This document shows, one piece after another, positions 8,295 through 22,777 of a stretch of 64,000 nucleotides of DNA. The notes under the pieces were generated by a model, which did not search any database, was not told the origin of the DNA, and worked only from the letters and a program-made list of their open reading frames with translations. Origin of the DNA: Pseudolysinimonas_A sp049651805 (GTDB taxonomy: Bacteria > Actinomycetota > Actinomycetes > Actinomycetales > Microbacteriaceae); NCBI RefSeq assembly GCF_049651805.1, contig NZ_JBASCU010000050.1, positions 3,607 through 67,606 of the forward strand, read 5' to 3'. A program made the translations under genes and the position numbers. Position 1 is the stretch's first letter. Each line of letters begins with the position of its first letter.

Positions 8295-8988
8295 CGGATG
8301 CCTTCGTCTCGCCCTGCTCGGCGTCGAACGCCTCGCGCTCGGCGCGGTTGCGCTGCGTCAGCCTGGCGCCGCGGCGGGAGATCAGCAGACCGACCCAGAT
8401 CGACACCTCGCGAGCGACGATGGTCGCGGCGATGACGAACGGACTGAATGCCGTCGCCACGAAACCCACACTCGAGCCGGCGATCTGGTGCACCAGCAGC
8501 AGCATCCCGATCGATCCGAAGTAGGTGATGAACGCCACGAGCAGGCTGGCCAGCACATGAACCCACCAGGCGGCGCGATTGACGAGCACCGCGATGAGCA
8601 CGAACCCGATCGTGAAGAACAGCACCGGGATCCAGAAGATCGCGTCGGTGATGAAGTCGCCGAAACCGAGGGTCGAACTGGTGACCGCGATGTACGCGGC
8701 CCCGACGAGACCGTAGACGAGAGCGAAGACGACAGTTCCGACGAGAGCGAGCAGCGACCCGACGACGCGGTTGCTCGCCGCTTTCGGCGGGGTCGGGGTA
8801 CTCACGTAAACGACGCGCTCGCCCGCGAGCGGGGATTCGACCTTCTCATCGGTGAGCGTCGCGGTCGCGGTCGCCGACTCGCTGGTCGGGGCCTCCTCAA
8901 CGACGATCTCGTCGCTCTCGTCGGCCTCGACGACGATCTCCTCCGGGTCCTGCGTCGGATCCGTGGACTCGTTCTTCGCCTGGGCCAT
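8254..8988 (-). CDS. Membrane protein with acidic cytoplasmic N-terminus, unknown function
   Basis: 244 residues. The first about 65 residues are acidic and low in complexity, with two EIVVE motifs; then four or five hydrophobic segments follow (about 74-100, 108-135, 137-168, 175-205), and a charged C-terminal tail of about 35 residues ends in a Ser/Ala-rich stretch. A good ribosome site (AGAGGAGCCGGG) lies before the ATG at 8986-8988. It forms a two-gene unit with the overlapping downstream membrane protein. I do not recognise the family. Confidence 0.65.
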   Translation of the reverse strand: MAQAKNESTDPTQDPEEIVVEADESDEIVVEEAPTSESATATATLTDEKVESPLAGERVVYVSTPTPPKAASNRVVGSLLALVGTVVFALVYGLVGAAYIAVTSSTLGFGDFITDAIFWIPVLFFTIGFVLIAVLVNRAAWWVHVLASLLVAFITYFGSIGMLLLVHQIAGSSVGFVATAFSPFVIAATIVAREVSIWVGLLISRRGARLTQRNRAEREAFDAEQGETKASDGATATSSANAGA

Positions 8989-9053
8989 CCCGGCTCCTCT
9001 CGTCTTCGGTTCAGCCTAGTCAGCGAAGTTCCGCGCGTCGTCGGCGCGTCGGG

Positions 9054-9860
9054 TCACACCGTGATGGTGTCGGCCAGGTCGTCGATCGACACGATCGTGG
9101 AACCACCGACCGCGATGACGTCGAGCACGATGATCGAAATGTTGTCCCGACCCCCCTGCTCGATCGCCAGCGCCAGCAGGTCTGTCGCCGCCGCTTCGGG
9201 GTCGCCGCGCGTCATCAGCACAGTTCGGATGCCCTCATCCCCGATCTCCGAATGCAACCCGTCAGAGCACACCAGAAACCGCTCGCCGTCCACGACGGGC
9301 AGCAGCCAACTGTCGGCCAGGCTCTCGGGCGCTCCGATCGCCCGAGTGATCACGTTGCGGTCCGTGAACGTCGCGAGATCCTCCGGTCGCAGCTCCCCGC
9401 TCTGGATGAGCTCCTGCGCGAGCGAATGGTCGACGGTGAGTTGTTCCAGCACTCCATCGACGTGCCGGTAGACCCGCGAGTCGCCGACGTTGAAGACCAG
9501 CCAGTGCGGCGCGCCCGCGTACTGCACCAGCACCATCCCGGCCGCGGTGCTGCCGGCGCCCCGCGATGTGCGTGAGGCGACCGCCGCGACCTCGTCGTCG
9601 GCGGCCAGCAGTGCATCGCGCACGTCGTCGACGGCGGCGAACTCACGGCCCTGCAACCGGCCGCGAAAAGCCGCGACGACGGCCGCGCTCGCCCGGTCGC
9701 CGGCCTCGTAGCCGCCCATCCCGTCGGCGACGAGGAACACCGGCGGCTCGGCGAGGTAGGAGTCTTCGTTGACCTCGCGCTTGAGACCCGCGTCGGTGAC
9801 GGCCGCCACGGCGAGCTGGATGCCGCTCGAGCCGCCCCAGAGGTCCGATCGCGCACTCAC
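9054..9860 (-). CDS. PP2C-family serine/threonine protein phosphatase
   Basis: 268 residues from the GTG at 9858-9860, which overlaps the FHA gene stop (GTGA); a much longer open frame upstream is a shadow of the FHA gene. All metal-binding PP2C motifs are present: NEDSYL near residue 24, VADGMGGYEAGDRAS near 37-51, NVGDSRVYR, SDGLHSEIGDEG and GGRDNISIIVLDV near the C-terminus. It is a soluble stand-alone catalytic domain without a membrane segment, about the family's minimal length. Coupling to an FHA protein, which binds phosphothreonine, points to a Ser/Thr kinase signalling pair whose kinase is elsewhere. Confidence 0.92.
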   Translation of the reverse strand: MSARSDLWGGSSGIQLAVAAVTDAGLKREVNEDSYLAEPPVFLVADGMGGYEAGDRASAAVVAAFRGRLQGREFAAVDDVRDALLAADDEVAAVASRTSRGAGSTAAGMVLVQYAGAPHWLVFNVGDSRVYRHVDGVLEQLTVDHSLAQELIQSGELRPEDLATFTDRNVITRAIGAPESLADSWLLPVVDGERFLVCSDGLHSEIGDEGIRTVLMTRGDPEAAATDLLALAIEQGGRDNISIIVLDVIAVGGSTIVSIDDLADTITV

Positions 9861-10528
9861 AGCGTCTGCTCGCCGGTATCGGAGATGACCCGCATCACGA
9901 CCTTGCCCAGCACCAGCCGCTCGACGATGGGGGCCGACTCCCCTGGGTCGAGCAGATTCTCGGAACCGTCGGCGCCGATCACGATGACACCGTTGGTCGC
10001 GTTGAGATCGGTCACCGTCCACACCCCGTCGGCCAGGTCGAGACGCGCGTGCACCTTCGACAGCGTGCGGCTGGGATCGGGGATGGCGAGCTCCTGAGCG
10101 CCGCCGCCGGCCCCGGCGGGTCGGCGCCCGAGCACGACGCGCGACCCGGCCAGGCGCAAGGTCGGCCCTCCCTCGATCACGAGCTGCCACGGGGCCACCG
10201 GCCGGCGATCGACGACGACCGTGCGATCCAGGTCGTCGGCGGCATCGTTGGAGGCATCGTCGGGCGCGGCGATCAGCGGGGTCGGCACGGGGCGCGGCGC
10301 GGGTGGCGGAGCGGCGGGTCGATCGAGGGAGATCCAGGGTGGCGCGGGTGGTGCCGCGCGGGGAATCGACGGCGGCTCGATCAACGCCGGCGGGGGTGGA
10401 GGGGGCGCGATGTGAGCCGGGGGCGGAGTGGGAAGCGGCACGGCACCCAGGGGCGGAGGTGGCGGGATGGTCGGCGCAGCGGGCACGGCTTCGTCGGGGT
10501 CACGGCCCGGCGGCTGAGGAGTGCTCAC
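9857..10528 (-). CDS. FHA-domain phosphopeptide-binding protein
   Basis: 223 residues from GTG at 10526-10528. The N-terminal half is a Pro-rich linker (many PPPP runs). The C-terminal about 100 residues form a forkhead-associated domain: VVLGRRP, then SRTLSKVHARL (the Ser and His that contact phosphothreonine) and DLNATNGV. No ribosome site precedes the GTG; instead TACGCT lies 6 nt upstream, so the mRNA is probably leaderless. The ORF stays open to 10576 but that stretch overlaps the rpoC terminator. It is the first gene of a two-gene operon with the PP2C phosphatase. Confidence 0.87.
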   Translation of the reverse strand: MSTPQPPGRDPDEAVPAAPTIPPPPPLGAVPLPTPPPAHIAPPPPPPALIEPPSIPRAAPPAPPWISLDRPAAPPPAPRPVPTPLIAAPDDASNDAADDLDRTVVVDRRPVAPWQLVIEGGPTLRLAGSRVVLGRRPAGAGGGAQELAIPDPSRTLSKVHARLDLADGVWTVTDLNATNGVIVIGADGSENLLDPGESAPIVERLVLGKVVMRVISDTGEQTL

Positions 10529-10534
10529 CGCGAC

Positions 10535-10540
10535 AGCGTA
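10535..10540 (-). promoter_or_regulatory. Probable -10 element for a leaderless FHA-phosphatase transcript
   Basis: TACGCT on the minus strand, 6 nt before the GTG start and without a Shine-Dalgarno sequence in between. No clear -35 element is seen, as is common in Actinobacteria. Confidence 0.45.
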
Positions 10541-10559
10541 GCGCGAGGGCCAACCAACA

Positions 10560-10594
10560 CCGAAGCCCCCGATCACGAGGAACGGGGGCTTCGG
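10560..10594 (-). terminator. rpoC terminator hairpin
   Basis: A perfect 12-bp stem, CCGAAGCCCCCG / CGGGGGCTTCGG, with an 11-nt loop begins 19 nt after the rpoC stop. On the minus strand it is followed by TGTTGGTTGG, a weak U-rich tail. It lies between rpoC and the co-directional FHA gene. Confidence 0.85.
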
Positions 10595-10612
10595 GTTGCG
10601 GTTGCGACTCAG

Positions 10613-14494
<3,882 letters not shown>

Positions 14495-14543
14495 GTATGT
14501 CTCTCTCTTACCTAATGTCTTCTAAACCTGTTGACGAGCCGGA

Positions 14544-18032
<3,489 letters not shown>

Positions 18033-18156
18033 GGGATACAACCTCCGTGAAAGCTCAGGCTTTCAGTTCAGGGTCGGTCGGTGGGATTTTTGCGCCAGAA
18101 CCCTCTTCAAGCCGACCGCAATATGACGGCGAGAGTGGTAGTGGGCGCAAGGATCA

Positions 18157-18186
18157 ACTATAGGTCCCAACTCGCTGACACGTCCA
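18157..18186 (-). promoter_or_regulatory. Candidate rpoB promoter
   Basis: Minus-strand TGGACG (18181-18186) and TATAGT (18157-18162) with an 18-bp spacer. The -10 is a good match to the housekeeping consensus, the -35 fair. Transcription would start near 18150, giving a leader of about 120 nt to the rpoB TTG. Confidence 0.5.
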
Positions 18187-18194
18187 GCTATTCC

Positions 18195-18223
18195 TTGACT
18201 TGCCTTCCGATTGGGTCTATAAG
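18195..18223 (+). promoter_or_regulatory. Strong consensus promoter, + strand
   Basis: TTGACT (18195-18200), a 17-bp spacer and TATAAG (18218-18223): the closest match to the sigma-70-type consensus in the window. Transcription would start near 18230 and run straight into the perfect 20-bp hairpin at 18242-18296 before reaching the GTG at 18322. Confidence 0.65.
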
Positions 18224-18241
18224 CCCGAACCTGGGTCCCTC

Positions 18242-18296
18242 CATCCGCGACTTTTCGCGCGAGTTCGCGGTCCATCCGCGCGAAAAGTCGCGGATG
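18242..18296. repeat. Perfect 20-bp inverted repeat (hairpin) upstream of 18322
   Basis: CATCCGCGACTTTTCGCGCG (18242-18261) is the exact reverse complement of 18277-18296, with a 15-nt loop that itself contains a partial third copy (CGCGGTCCATC). It lies 12-15 nt after the predicted start site of the + strand promoter. No T-run follows, so it may be a 5' UTR hairpin, an attenuator or part of a small RNA. Confidence 0.85.
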
Positions 18297-18321
18297 AGAA
18301 GGCGGTGCGAGACTGGATGTC

Positions 18322-19194
18322 GTGGCTGACATCGGGGAGACGACGCTCGAGAGCGGGCTGCACGCGGTCATCCGCGACGACCCGTTCACGCCGGGCAGCT
18401 ACCTGCTCGTGGTCGACGGCACGCCGCAGTCGCACGTGAACCCCGACCGGCCGCAAGAGCTGTTCTTCGAGTACGTGAATCGCATGGGTCACGTCATCGA
18501 CCAGTTGCCCGACGGGCCGCTCACCGCGCTGCACCTCGGAGCCGGCGCGCTCACCCTTCCGCGCTACATCGAGGCGACGCGACCGGGGTCGCGGCAGCAG
18601 GTCCTCGAGCTGGAGCGCGGCCTCGTCGACCTCGTGCGCGAGCACCTGCCGTGGTCGAAGAACGCGAGCATCCGCATCCGTTACGGCGACGCCCGGGATG
18701 CTCTCGGCAAGCTGCCCCCGGCCCTGCGCGGCAGCGTCGACCTGGCGGTGGCGGATGTCTTCGGCGGCGCGCGTATCCCGGCGCATGTCACGAGCGTCGA
18801 GTTCTATACCGAGGTCGCCGCCTTCCTCGCACCCGACGGCGTCGTGCTGGTGAACGTCGCCGACGGCGGCGCGCTCGCCTTCGCCCGCGGCCAGGCGGCG
18901 ACCCTCGGCTACGTGTTCGCCGACACCGCGCTGCTCGCCGAGTCGGCCGTGCTCAAGGGGCGGCGGTACGGCAACTTCGTGTTCGTCGCCTCACCCGCCG
19001 AGCTGCCGCTGGAATGGATGCCGCGGCTGCTGGCATCCGGACCGCACCCGGCTTCGGTGGTGCGCGGGCGGGAGCTGCGCGACTGGATCGCCGGCGCCGC
19101 GATCGTGACCGACGCCTCCTCCACACCCTCACCGCCGCCGGCCCGCAGCATCTTCCAGGTGCGCCCCGGTCGCGGTGAAGCCGGCTCGACGTAG
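18322..19194 (+). CDS. Spermidine-synthase-like class I methyltransferase-fold protein
   Basis: 290 residues from a GTG. The Rossmann-type spermidine/spermine synthase fold is recognisable: DGTPQSHVNPDRPQELFFEY, the nucleotide-like binding loop LHLGAGALTLPRY near residue 75, an acidic end of strand two (LELERGLVD), GDARDAL and VADVFGGARIPAH. Proteins of this type in actinobacteria are annotated as spermidine synthase or fused MFS/spermidine synthase; here only the soluble enzyme half is present. The substrate is unproven because the polyamine-binding residues of true SpeE are not all evident. No ribosome site is obvious; the hairpin leader lies just upstream. Confidence 0.72.
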   Translation: MADIGETTLESGLHAVIRDDPFTPGSYLLVVDGTPQSHVNPDRPQELFFEYVNRMGHVIDQLPDGPLTALHLGAGALTLPRYIEATRPGSRQQVLELERGLVDLVREHLPWSKNASIRIRYGDARDALGKLPPALRGSVDLAVADVFGGARIPAHVTSVEFYTEVAAFLAPDGVVLVNVADGGALAFARGQAATLGYVFADTALLAESAVLKGRRYGNFVFVASPAELPLEWMPRLLASGPHPASVVRGRELRDWIAGAAIVTDASSTPSPPPARSIFQVRPGRGEAGST

Positions 19195-19197
19195 GGT
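19192..19197 (+). promoter_or_regulatory. Probable -10 element for leaderless sugar dehydrogenase mRNA
   Basis: TAGGGT ends 6 nt before the ATG at 19204, with no Shine-Dalgarno between, overlapping the end of the previous gene. Same geometry as several other genes in the window. Confidence 0.45.
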
Positions 19198-19203
19198 CGT
19201 CGC

Positions 19204-20352
19204 ATGCGCCGCCCCCTGTCGCTCGTCGCGATCACCGCGACCGCCGCTCTTGCACTCGCCGGATGCGGGCTCGCCAGTCCGGTGACGTCCCCGGGCCCCA
19301 GCGCTCCCAGTCCGTCAGGGGCCGTCGGGCAGGTGCAGCCCGCCGGTGACCCGGTCGACATCGCCACCGGGCTGGCGGCGCCCTGGTCGGTGGTGCGGGT
19401 CGGCGACGACACTCTCGTCTCGCAGCGCGACGACGCTCGCATCCTGCTGCTCTCCCCTGATGGGTCGACGGTCGAGATCGGCGTCGTGCCGGGTGTCGCC
19501 CACGGCGGCGAGGGTGGGCTCCTCGGGCTCGCTTACCTCGACACCGACGACGAGGCCTGGCTGTACGCCTACTTCACGGCGGCCGATGACAACCGCATCG
19601 TGCGCATGGCCTACGACGACGGCGAGCTCGGTGAGCCCGAGGTCGTGCTGGCGGGAATCGCGAAGGCCGGCAACCACAACGGCGGCCGCATCGCGTTCGG
19701 CCCCGACGGCATGCTGTACGCCACCACCGGCGACGCCGCGCAGCCCGACCGGGCGCAAGACCCGGCGTCGCTCAACGGCAAGATCCTGCGGATGACGCCC
19801 GAAGGTGACGTGCCCGACGACAACCCGATACCCGGGTCGCTCGTCTACTCCCTCGGGCACCGCAACCCGCAGGGCATTGCGTGGGACGCCGACGGGCAGC
19901 TCTGGGCGGCCGAGTTCGGGCAGAACACCTGGGACGAGTTCAACCGCATCGACGCCGGCGCCAACTACGGCTGGCCGATCGTCGAAGGCCAGACCGGCGA
20001 CCCCCTCTTCGTCGACCCCGTGCTGCAGTGGGCCACCTCTGAGGCCAGCCCGAGCGGTCTGGCCCGCGTGGGCGACACCTTCTTCTTGGCGTCACTCCGG
20101 GGCGAACGGGTGTGGGCGATCTATGTCGCCGACGACGGCACCGCGGGGGCGACCGCGTGGTTCACGGGTGAGTTCGGCCGCATCCGGGATGTCGCGGCCG
20201 GCCCCGACGACAGCCTGTGGTTCCTCACCAACAACACCGACGGGCGCGGCGACGTGCGGGAGGGCGACGACCGCCTCATGCAGGTACGGCTCGTTCCGCT
20301 GGTGGCCCTTCGACACGCGGGCTCCGCCCGCTACTCAGGAACCGGGCTCTAA
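19204..20352 (+). CDS. PQQ-dependent sugar dehydrogenase-type lipoprotein (glucose/sorbosone dehydrogenase family)
   Basis: 382 residues. The N-terminus is a lipoprotein signal peptide with lipobox LAGC near residue 21, so it is anchored outside the membrane. The six-bladed propeller family motifs are clear: GGEGGLLGLAY, HNGGRIAFGPDGMLYATTGD, NGKILRMTPEGDVP, LGHRNPQGIAWD and EFGQNTWDEFNRI ... ANYGWP. The His and Asn/Arg of the HNGG and GHRN motifs line the cofactor site in relatives. Oxidation of an aldose sugar is the family reaction; the substrate is unknown. The last about 17 codons (from VALRHAG) are encoded by a palindromic repeat rather than family sequence, so the C-terminus has been replaced or extended. 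Confidence 0.88.
   Translation: MRRPLSLVAITATAALALAGCGLASPVTSPGPSAPSPSGAVGQVQPAGDPVDIATGLAAPWSVVRVGDDTLVSQRDDARILLLSPDGSTVEIGVVPGVAHGGEGGLLGLAYLDTDDEAWLYAYFTAADDNRIVRMAYDDGELGEPEVVLAGIAKAGNHNGGRIAFGPDGMLYATTGDAAQPDRAQDPASLNGKILRMTPEGDVPDDNPIPGSLVYSLGHRNPQGIAWDADGQLWAAEFGQNTWDEFNRIDAGANYGWPIVEGQTGDPLFVDPVLQWATSEASPSGLARVGDTFFLASLRGERVWAIYVADDGTAGATAWFTGEFGRIRDVAAGPDDSLWFLTNNTDGRGDVREGDDRLMQVRLVPLVALRHAGSARYSGTGL
20308..20344. repeat. REP-like palindromic element read through as C-terminus of the sugar dehydrogenase
   Basis: CCCTTCGACA, then GCGGGC-tcc-GCCCGC, then TACTCAGGAACCGG. The ends match the element at 36187 (CCCTTCGACA ... CTCAGGGACCGG) and the middle matches the TCGACACGC ... GCTACTC arms of the elements at 37395 and 61531. 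It encodes the last residues of the upstream protein and ends next to the SprT start. Confidence 0.75.
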
Positions 20353-20843
20353 TGGCCGACCTCGACCGCGTGCGGCGCTGGGCGGATGCCCTCATCGCGC
20401 TCCATCTCGACCCCGCGTGGACCTTCGGGTTCGACCACGCCCGAACCCGTGCCGGGCTGTGCAACTACCGCGAGAAGCGCATCACCGTGTCGCGGCATCT
20501 CGCCGGCCGCTATGAGGACGACGAGATCCACCAGGTGTTGTTGCACGAGGTGGCGCACGCCCTCGCCGGGCCCGGCGCCGGCCACGGGCCGCGCTGGAAG
20601 AGGGTCGGGAAAGAGCTCGGCTACGAGGGCAAGCGGCTGCATGGCGGCGCGATCGCCGACGACCTCGCGACCTGGATCGGCACCTGCCCGAACGGCCATG
20701 TGCACTACCGGTACCGCAAGCCGGCGCGGGCCCTCTCGTGTGCGAAATGCTCGCGCCGGTTCGACACGAGATTCCAGATCGCCTGGCTGCACCGCGACGA
20801 AGCGAGTAACCGGCAAACTGAGTTACATGAATCCGAGCTGTAA
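20352..20843 (+). CDS. SprT-like zinc metalloprotease-domain protein
   Basis: 163 residues from the ATG at 20352-20354, which shares one base with the TAA of the sugar dehydrogenase (TAATG). The SprT signature is present: HEVAHALAGPGAGHGPRWKRVGK near residues 60-80, giving the HExxH-type zinc site with a downstream His, then a C-terminal zinc ribbon (CPNGH ... CAKCSRRF). The length matches small bacterial SprT-like proteins. Human SPRTN relatives cleave DNA-protein crosslinks; the bacterial role is undefined. Close coupling with the upstream gene is probably positional only. Confidence 0.85.
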   Translation: MADLDRVRRWADALIALHLDPAWTFGFDHARTRAGLCNYREKRITVSRHLAGRYEDDEIHQVLLHEVAHALAGPGAGHGPRWKRVGKELGYEGKRLHGGAIADDLATWIGTCPNGHVHYRYRKPARALSCAKCSRRFDTRFQIAWLHRDEASNRQTELHESEL

Positions 20844-20852
20844 GGCAGCTGT

Positions 20853-21410
20853 ATGAGTACGGGGCAATGGCTGATCGCCCCGGAAGGCGTGAGCTGGTTC
20901 TTCGACGCCGGCGCCGACGCCCTCGACTTCGCCGCAGCACCCGAGCCGGTGCACGCCCGCGACCTGGGCGAGTGGCTCGCCCATCGCTACGAACGGCTGG
21001 ATGCCGGCGAGGCATCCGACCGTGACCTCGCCGACGCGCTCGCCCTGCGCGCCGCGATCGATCGGCTCGCGACCGCCGCTGCCGACCGGCAGCCGCTCGC
21101 CCCCGACGACATCGACACGATCAACCTGTTCGGCGCGACCCCCGACATCCCTCCCGCCCTCGACGGTGGGCGACGCCAGGCCGGAGCCGGTCGGCTCAGG
21201 ATCGGGCAGGCGCTCTCGACCCTCGCCCGCGACGCGATCGCGATGCTCTCGGTCGAACCCGAACGCATCCGGCGCTGCGACGCCGACGACTGCCGCCGGG
21301 TGTTCCGCGACGAGTCGCGCACCGCAAACCGTCGATGGTGCTCGATGCAGCGCTGTGGCAACCGCGCCAAGGTGCGGGCGCACAGGGCAAGGCAGGCCTC
21401 CGCCGTCTAA
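20853..21410 (+). CDS. ABATE/CGNR zinc-finger domain protein
   Basis: 185 residues. An N-terminal ABATE-type (stress-binding) domain spans about 20-125; the C-terminal CGNR zinc finger reads CDADDCRRVF ... RRWCSMQRCGNRAKVRAHR, with four zinc-ligand Cys and the invariant CGNR. Family members are predicted transcription regulators. The start is ATG nine bases after the SprT gene stop. A lower-GC island begins just downstream. Confidence 0.9.
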   Translation: MSTGQWLIAPEGVSWFFDAGADALDFAAAPEPVHARDLGEWLAHRYERLDAGEASDRDLADALALRAAIDRLATAAADRQPLAPDDIDTINLFGATPDIPPALDGGRRQAGAGRLRIGQALSTLARDAIAMLSVEPERIRRCDADDCRRVFRDESRTANRRWCSMQRCGNRAKVRAHRARQASAV

Positions 21411-21423
21411 CGCGACATGTGGC

Positions 21424-21450
21424 TACACTGAGGTGTTGCGAAGTGTACAC
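21424..21450. promoter_or_regulatory. Candidate promoter/operator of the Phd-VapC module
   Basis: TACACT (21424-21429) is a plausible -10 and forms an inverted repeat with AGTGTA (21442-21447); the latter lies in the palindrome GTGTACAC (21443-21450), which abuts the ribosome site AGGAGG. Such palindromes upstream of Phd/YefM antitoxins are usual autoregulatory sites. Confidence 0.5.
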
Positions 21451-21461
21451 AGGAGGATGCT

Positions 21462-21716
21462 ATGGAAGTCGGCGTGCGTGCGTTGCGTGACGAGCTGAGT
21501 CGCCATCTCGACGAGGTGAAAGACGGTCACACCGTCACCGTGACCGAGCGCGGCCGCCCGATCGCCCGCATCGTTCCGGTTACCGAGCAGACGACGCTGG
21601 AGCGTCTCCGCGCCGAGGGCCGAGTCACTCCCGCGCGCAGCAAGCGGAAGCCATTGCCTCCCGCGGTCGCGGCCGACGGCTCGGTCAGTGAGCTGGTGCC
21701 CGAGCAGCGACGGTGA
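21462..21716 (+). CDS. Type II antitoxin, Phd/YefM family
   Basis: 84 residues. The N-terminal DNA-binding fold matches Phd/YefM antitoxins: MEVGVRALRDELSRHLDEVK followed by GHTVTVTERGRPIARIVPV. The C-terminal third is basic and then acidic, unstructured in character, and should wrap the toxin. AGGAGG lies 7 nt before the ATG. Its stop overlaps the toxin start (GTGA). The partner is a PIN-domain toxin rather than Doc. Confidence 0.92.
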   Translation: MEVGVRALRDELSRHLDEVKDGHTVTVTERGRPIARIVPVTEQTTLERLRAEGRVTPARSKRKPLPPAVAADGSVSELVPEQRR

Positions 21717-22147
21717 TCGTCTACCTCGACACCTCAGCGATTGTTCCGCTCCTCGTCGTCGAGCCCGCGTCGGAGAACTGTCGGCAACTCTGGGAAAGCG
21801 CTGACGCTGTAGTGACCTGTCGCCTGAGCTACGTCGAAACCGCCGCGGCGCTCGCGCACGCCCTGCGACTCGGCAGGATCACGGCGACAGCGCACACGCA
21901 AGCACTGCAAGCACTCGAGCAGCTGTGGGCAGAACTGGTGATCGTCGAGTTCGACACCGAACTCATGCACACCGCGGCCGACCGGGCCACGCGCTTCGCC
22001 CTCCGCGGCTACGACGCGGTGCATTGCGCCGTTGCCGAGCTCGTCACTGACGGGCAGACCGTCGCCGCGAGCGGTGACCGAGCGCTGTTGGCCGCGTGGG
22101 ACGCGCTCGGCATCTCAACCGCCGACACCCACGCCGGTCGGGCTTAG
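21713..22147 (+). CDS. vapC: Type II toxin, VapC-like PIN-domain ribonuclease
   Basis: 144 residues from GTG overlapping the antitoxin stop. The four acidic PIN residues are present: Asp in IVYLDTSAIV (residue 6), Glu in LSYVETAAAL, Asp in GYDAVHCAVAE and Asp in AASGDRALL. VapC toxins cut tRNA or rRNA using Mg2+ at this site. The TAG stop (22145-22147) overlaps the TAA stop of the oppositely oriented HTH antitoxin (22144-22146), so two complete toxin-antitoxin modules meet tail to tail. Confidence 0.92.
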   Translation: MIVYLDTSAIVPLLVVEPASENCRQLWESADAVVTCRLSYVETAAALAHALRLGRITATAHTQALQALEQLWAELVIVEFDTELMHTAADRATRFALRGYDAVHCAVAELVTDGQTVAASGDRALLAAWDALGISTADTHAGRA

Positions 22148-22446
22148 GCGACGGCGTGGAACTCGATACGCAGTCCGAGAGCGTGAGCAACCTTTGAGAT
22201 CGTGGCGAAACTGGGATTGCCCTCAGCGGTCAGCGCCTTGTAGAGACCTTCACGGCTCATCCCGGTCTTCCTGGCCAGCTCGCTGAGGTTGCCCGACCGC
22301 GCAATCGTGCCGAGCGCGCGCGCAACTGCAGCTGGGTTGTCGCCGGACTCTTCGAGCGCCGCCTCCAGATACGCTGCCGCGTCTGCGGGAGTACTCAGAT
22401 AGTCGGCCGCGTCGAAGCGTCTGAACTCTTCGGTGCTCTTAGTCAT
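22144..22446 (-). CDS. HTH antitoxin of a HigBA-like addiction module
   Basis: 100 residues from the ATG at 22444-22446. The C-terminal half is a Cro/CI-type helix-turn-helix typical of the addiction-module antidote family: IARSGNLSELARKTGMSREG then LYKALTAEGNPSFATISKVA. The N-terminus (STEEFRRFDAADYL) fits the same family. The start overlaps the toxin end by 8 bp, giving toxin-first order as in higBA. GGAGGAACG before the start serves as ribosome site. It should repress its own operon. Confidence 0.9.
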   Translation of the reverse strand: MTKSTEEFRRFDAADYLSTPADAAAYLEAALEESGDNPAAVARALGTIARSGNLSELARKTGMSREGLYKALTAEGNPSFATISKVAHALGLRIEFHAVA

Positions 22447-22741
22447 CGTTCCTCCATTCGGTCGCGATCCTCTGCGCGCTGCTGATGTCGTCGCTCTGAG
22501 TCGACTTGTCTCCCCCGCAGAGCAGGAGCACGACCGTCTGCCCCTTTTGGGCGAAGTAGACCCGATAGCCCGGGCCATGGTCGATCTTCAGTTCTGAGAC
22601 GCCTCCGCCGACCGACCGGACGTCGCCCGGATTGCCGAGCACGAGTCGGTCAATCCGCACGAGTATCCGAGCGACGGCATGCCTGTCTTTGAATTTTCGA
22701 AGCCAGCGATCGAAGGTCGCGCTCCGCAGGACCTCGACCAC
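22439..22741 (-). CDS. RelE/ParE-superfamily toxin (HigB-like)
   Basis: 100 residues from GTG at 22739-22741. The family layout is clear: FDRWLRKFKDRHAVARILVR, GNPGDVRSVGGGVSELKID, then HGPGYRVYFAQKGQTVVLLL and GGDKSTQ at the C-terminus, as in phage Gp49-like HigB toxins. These cut mRNA at the ribosome. No ribosome site precedes the GTG, while a -10 (TACAGT) lies 7 nt upstream, so translation is probably leaderless. First gene of the two-gene module. Confidence 0.9.
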   Translation of the reverse strand: MVEVLRSATFDRWLRKFKDRHAVARILVRIDRLVLGNPGDVRSVGGGVSELKIDHGPGYRVYFAQKGQTVVLLLCGGDKSTQSDDISSAQRIATEWRNDD

Positions 22742-22748
22742 ATTGTCA

Positions 22749-22777
22749 ACTGTAGTTCACACTTTCGGGCGCGGCAA
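22749..22777 (-). promoter_or_regulatory. Promoter of the HigBA-like module (leaderless)
   Basis: Minus-strand TTGCCG (22772-22777), a 17-bp spacer and TACAGT (22749-22754), ending 7 nt before the toxin GTG. The -10 overlaps the small palindrome AACT-AC-AGTT, a possible antitoxin site. The promoter lies inside the 3' end of the leucine-rich-repeat gene. Confidence 0.6.

Noticed and set aside
22744..22749. TTGACA on the minus strand just before the HigB-like toxin start
   Set aside because: A perfect -35 word, but no -10 lies at the right distance and transcription would begin inside the toxin gene.
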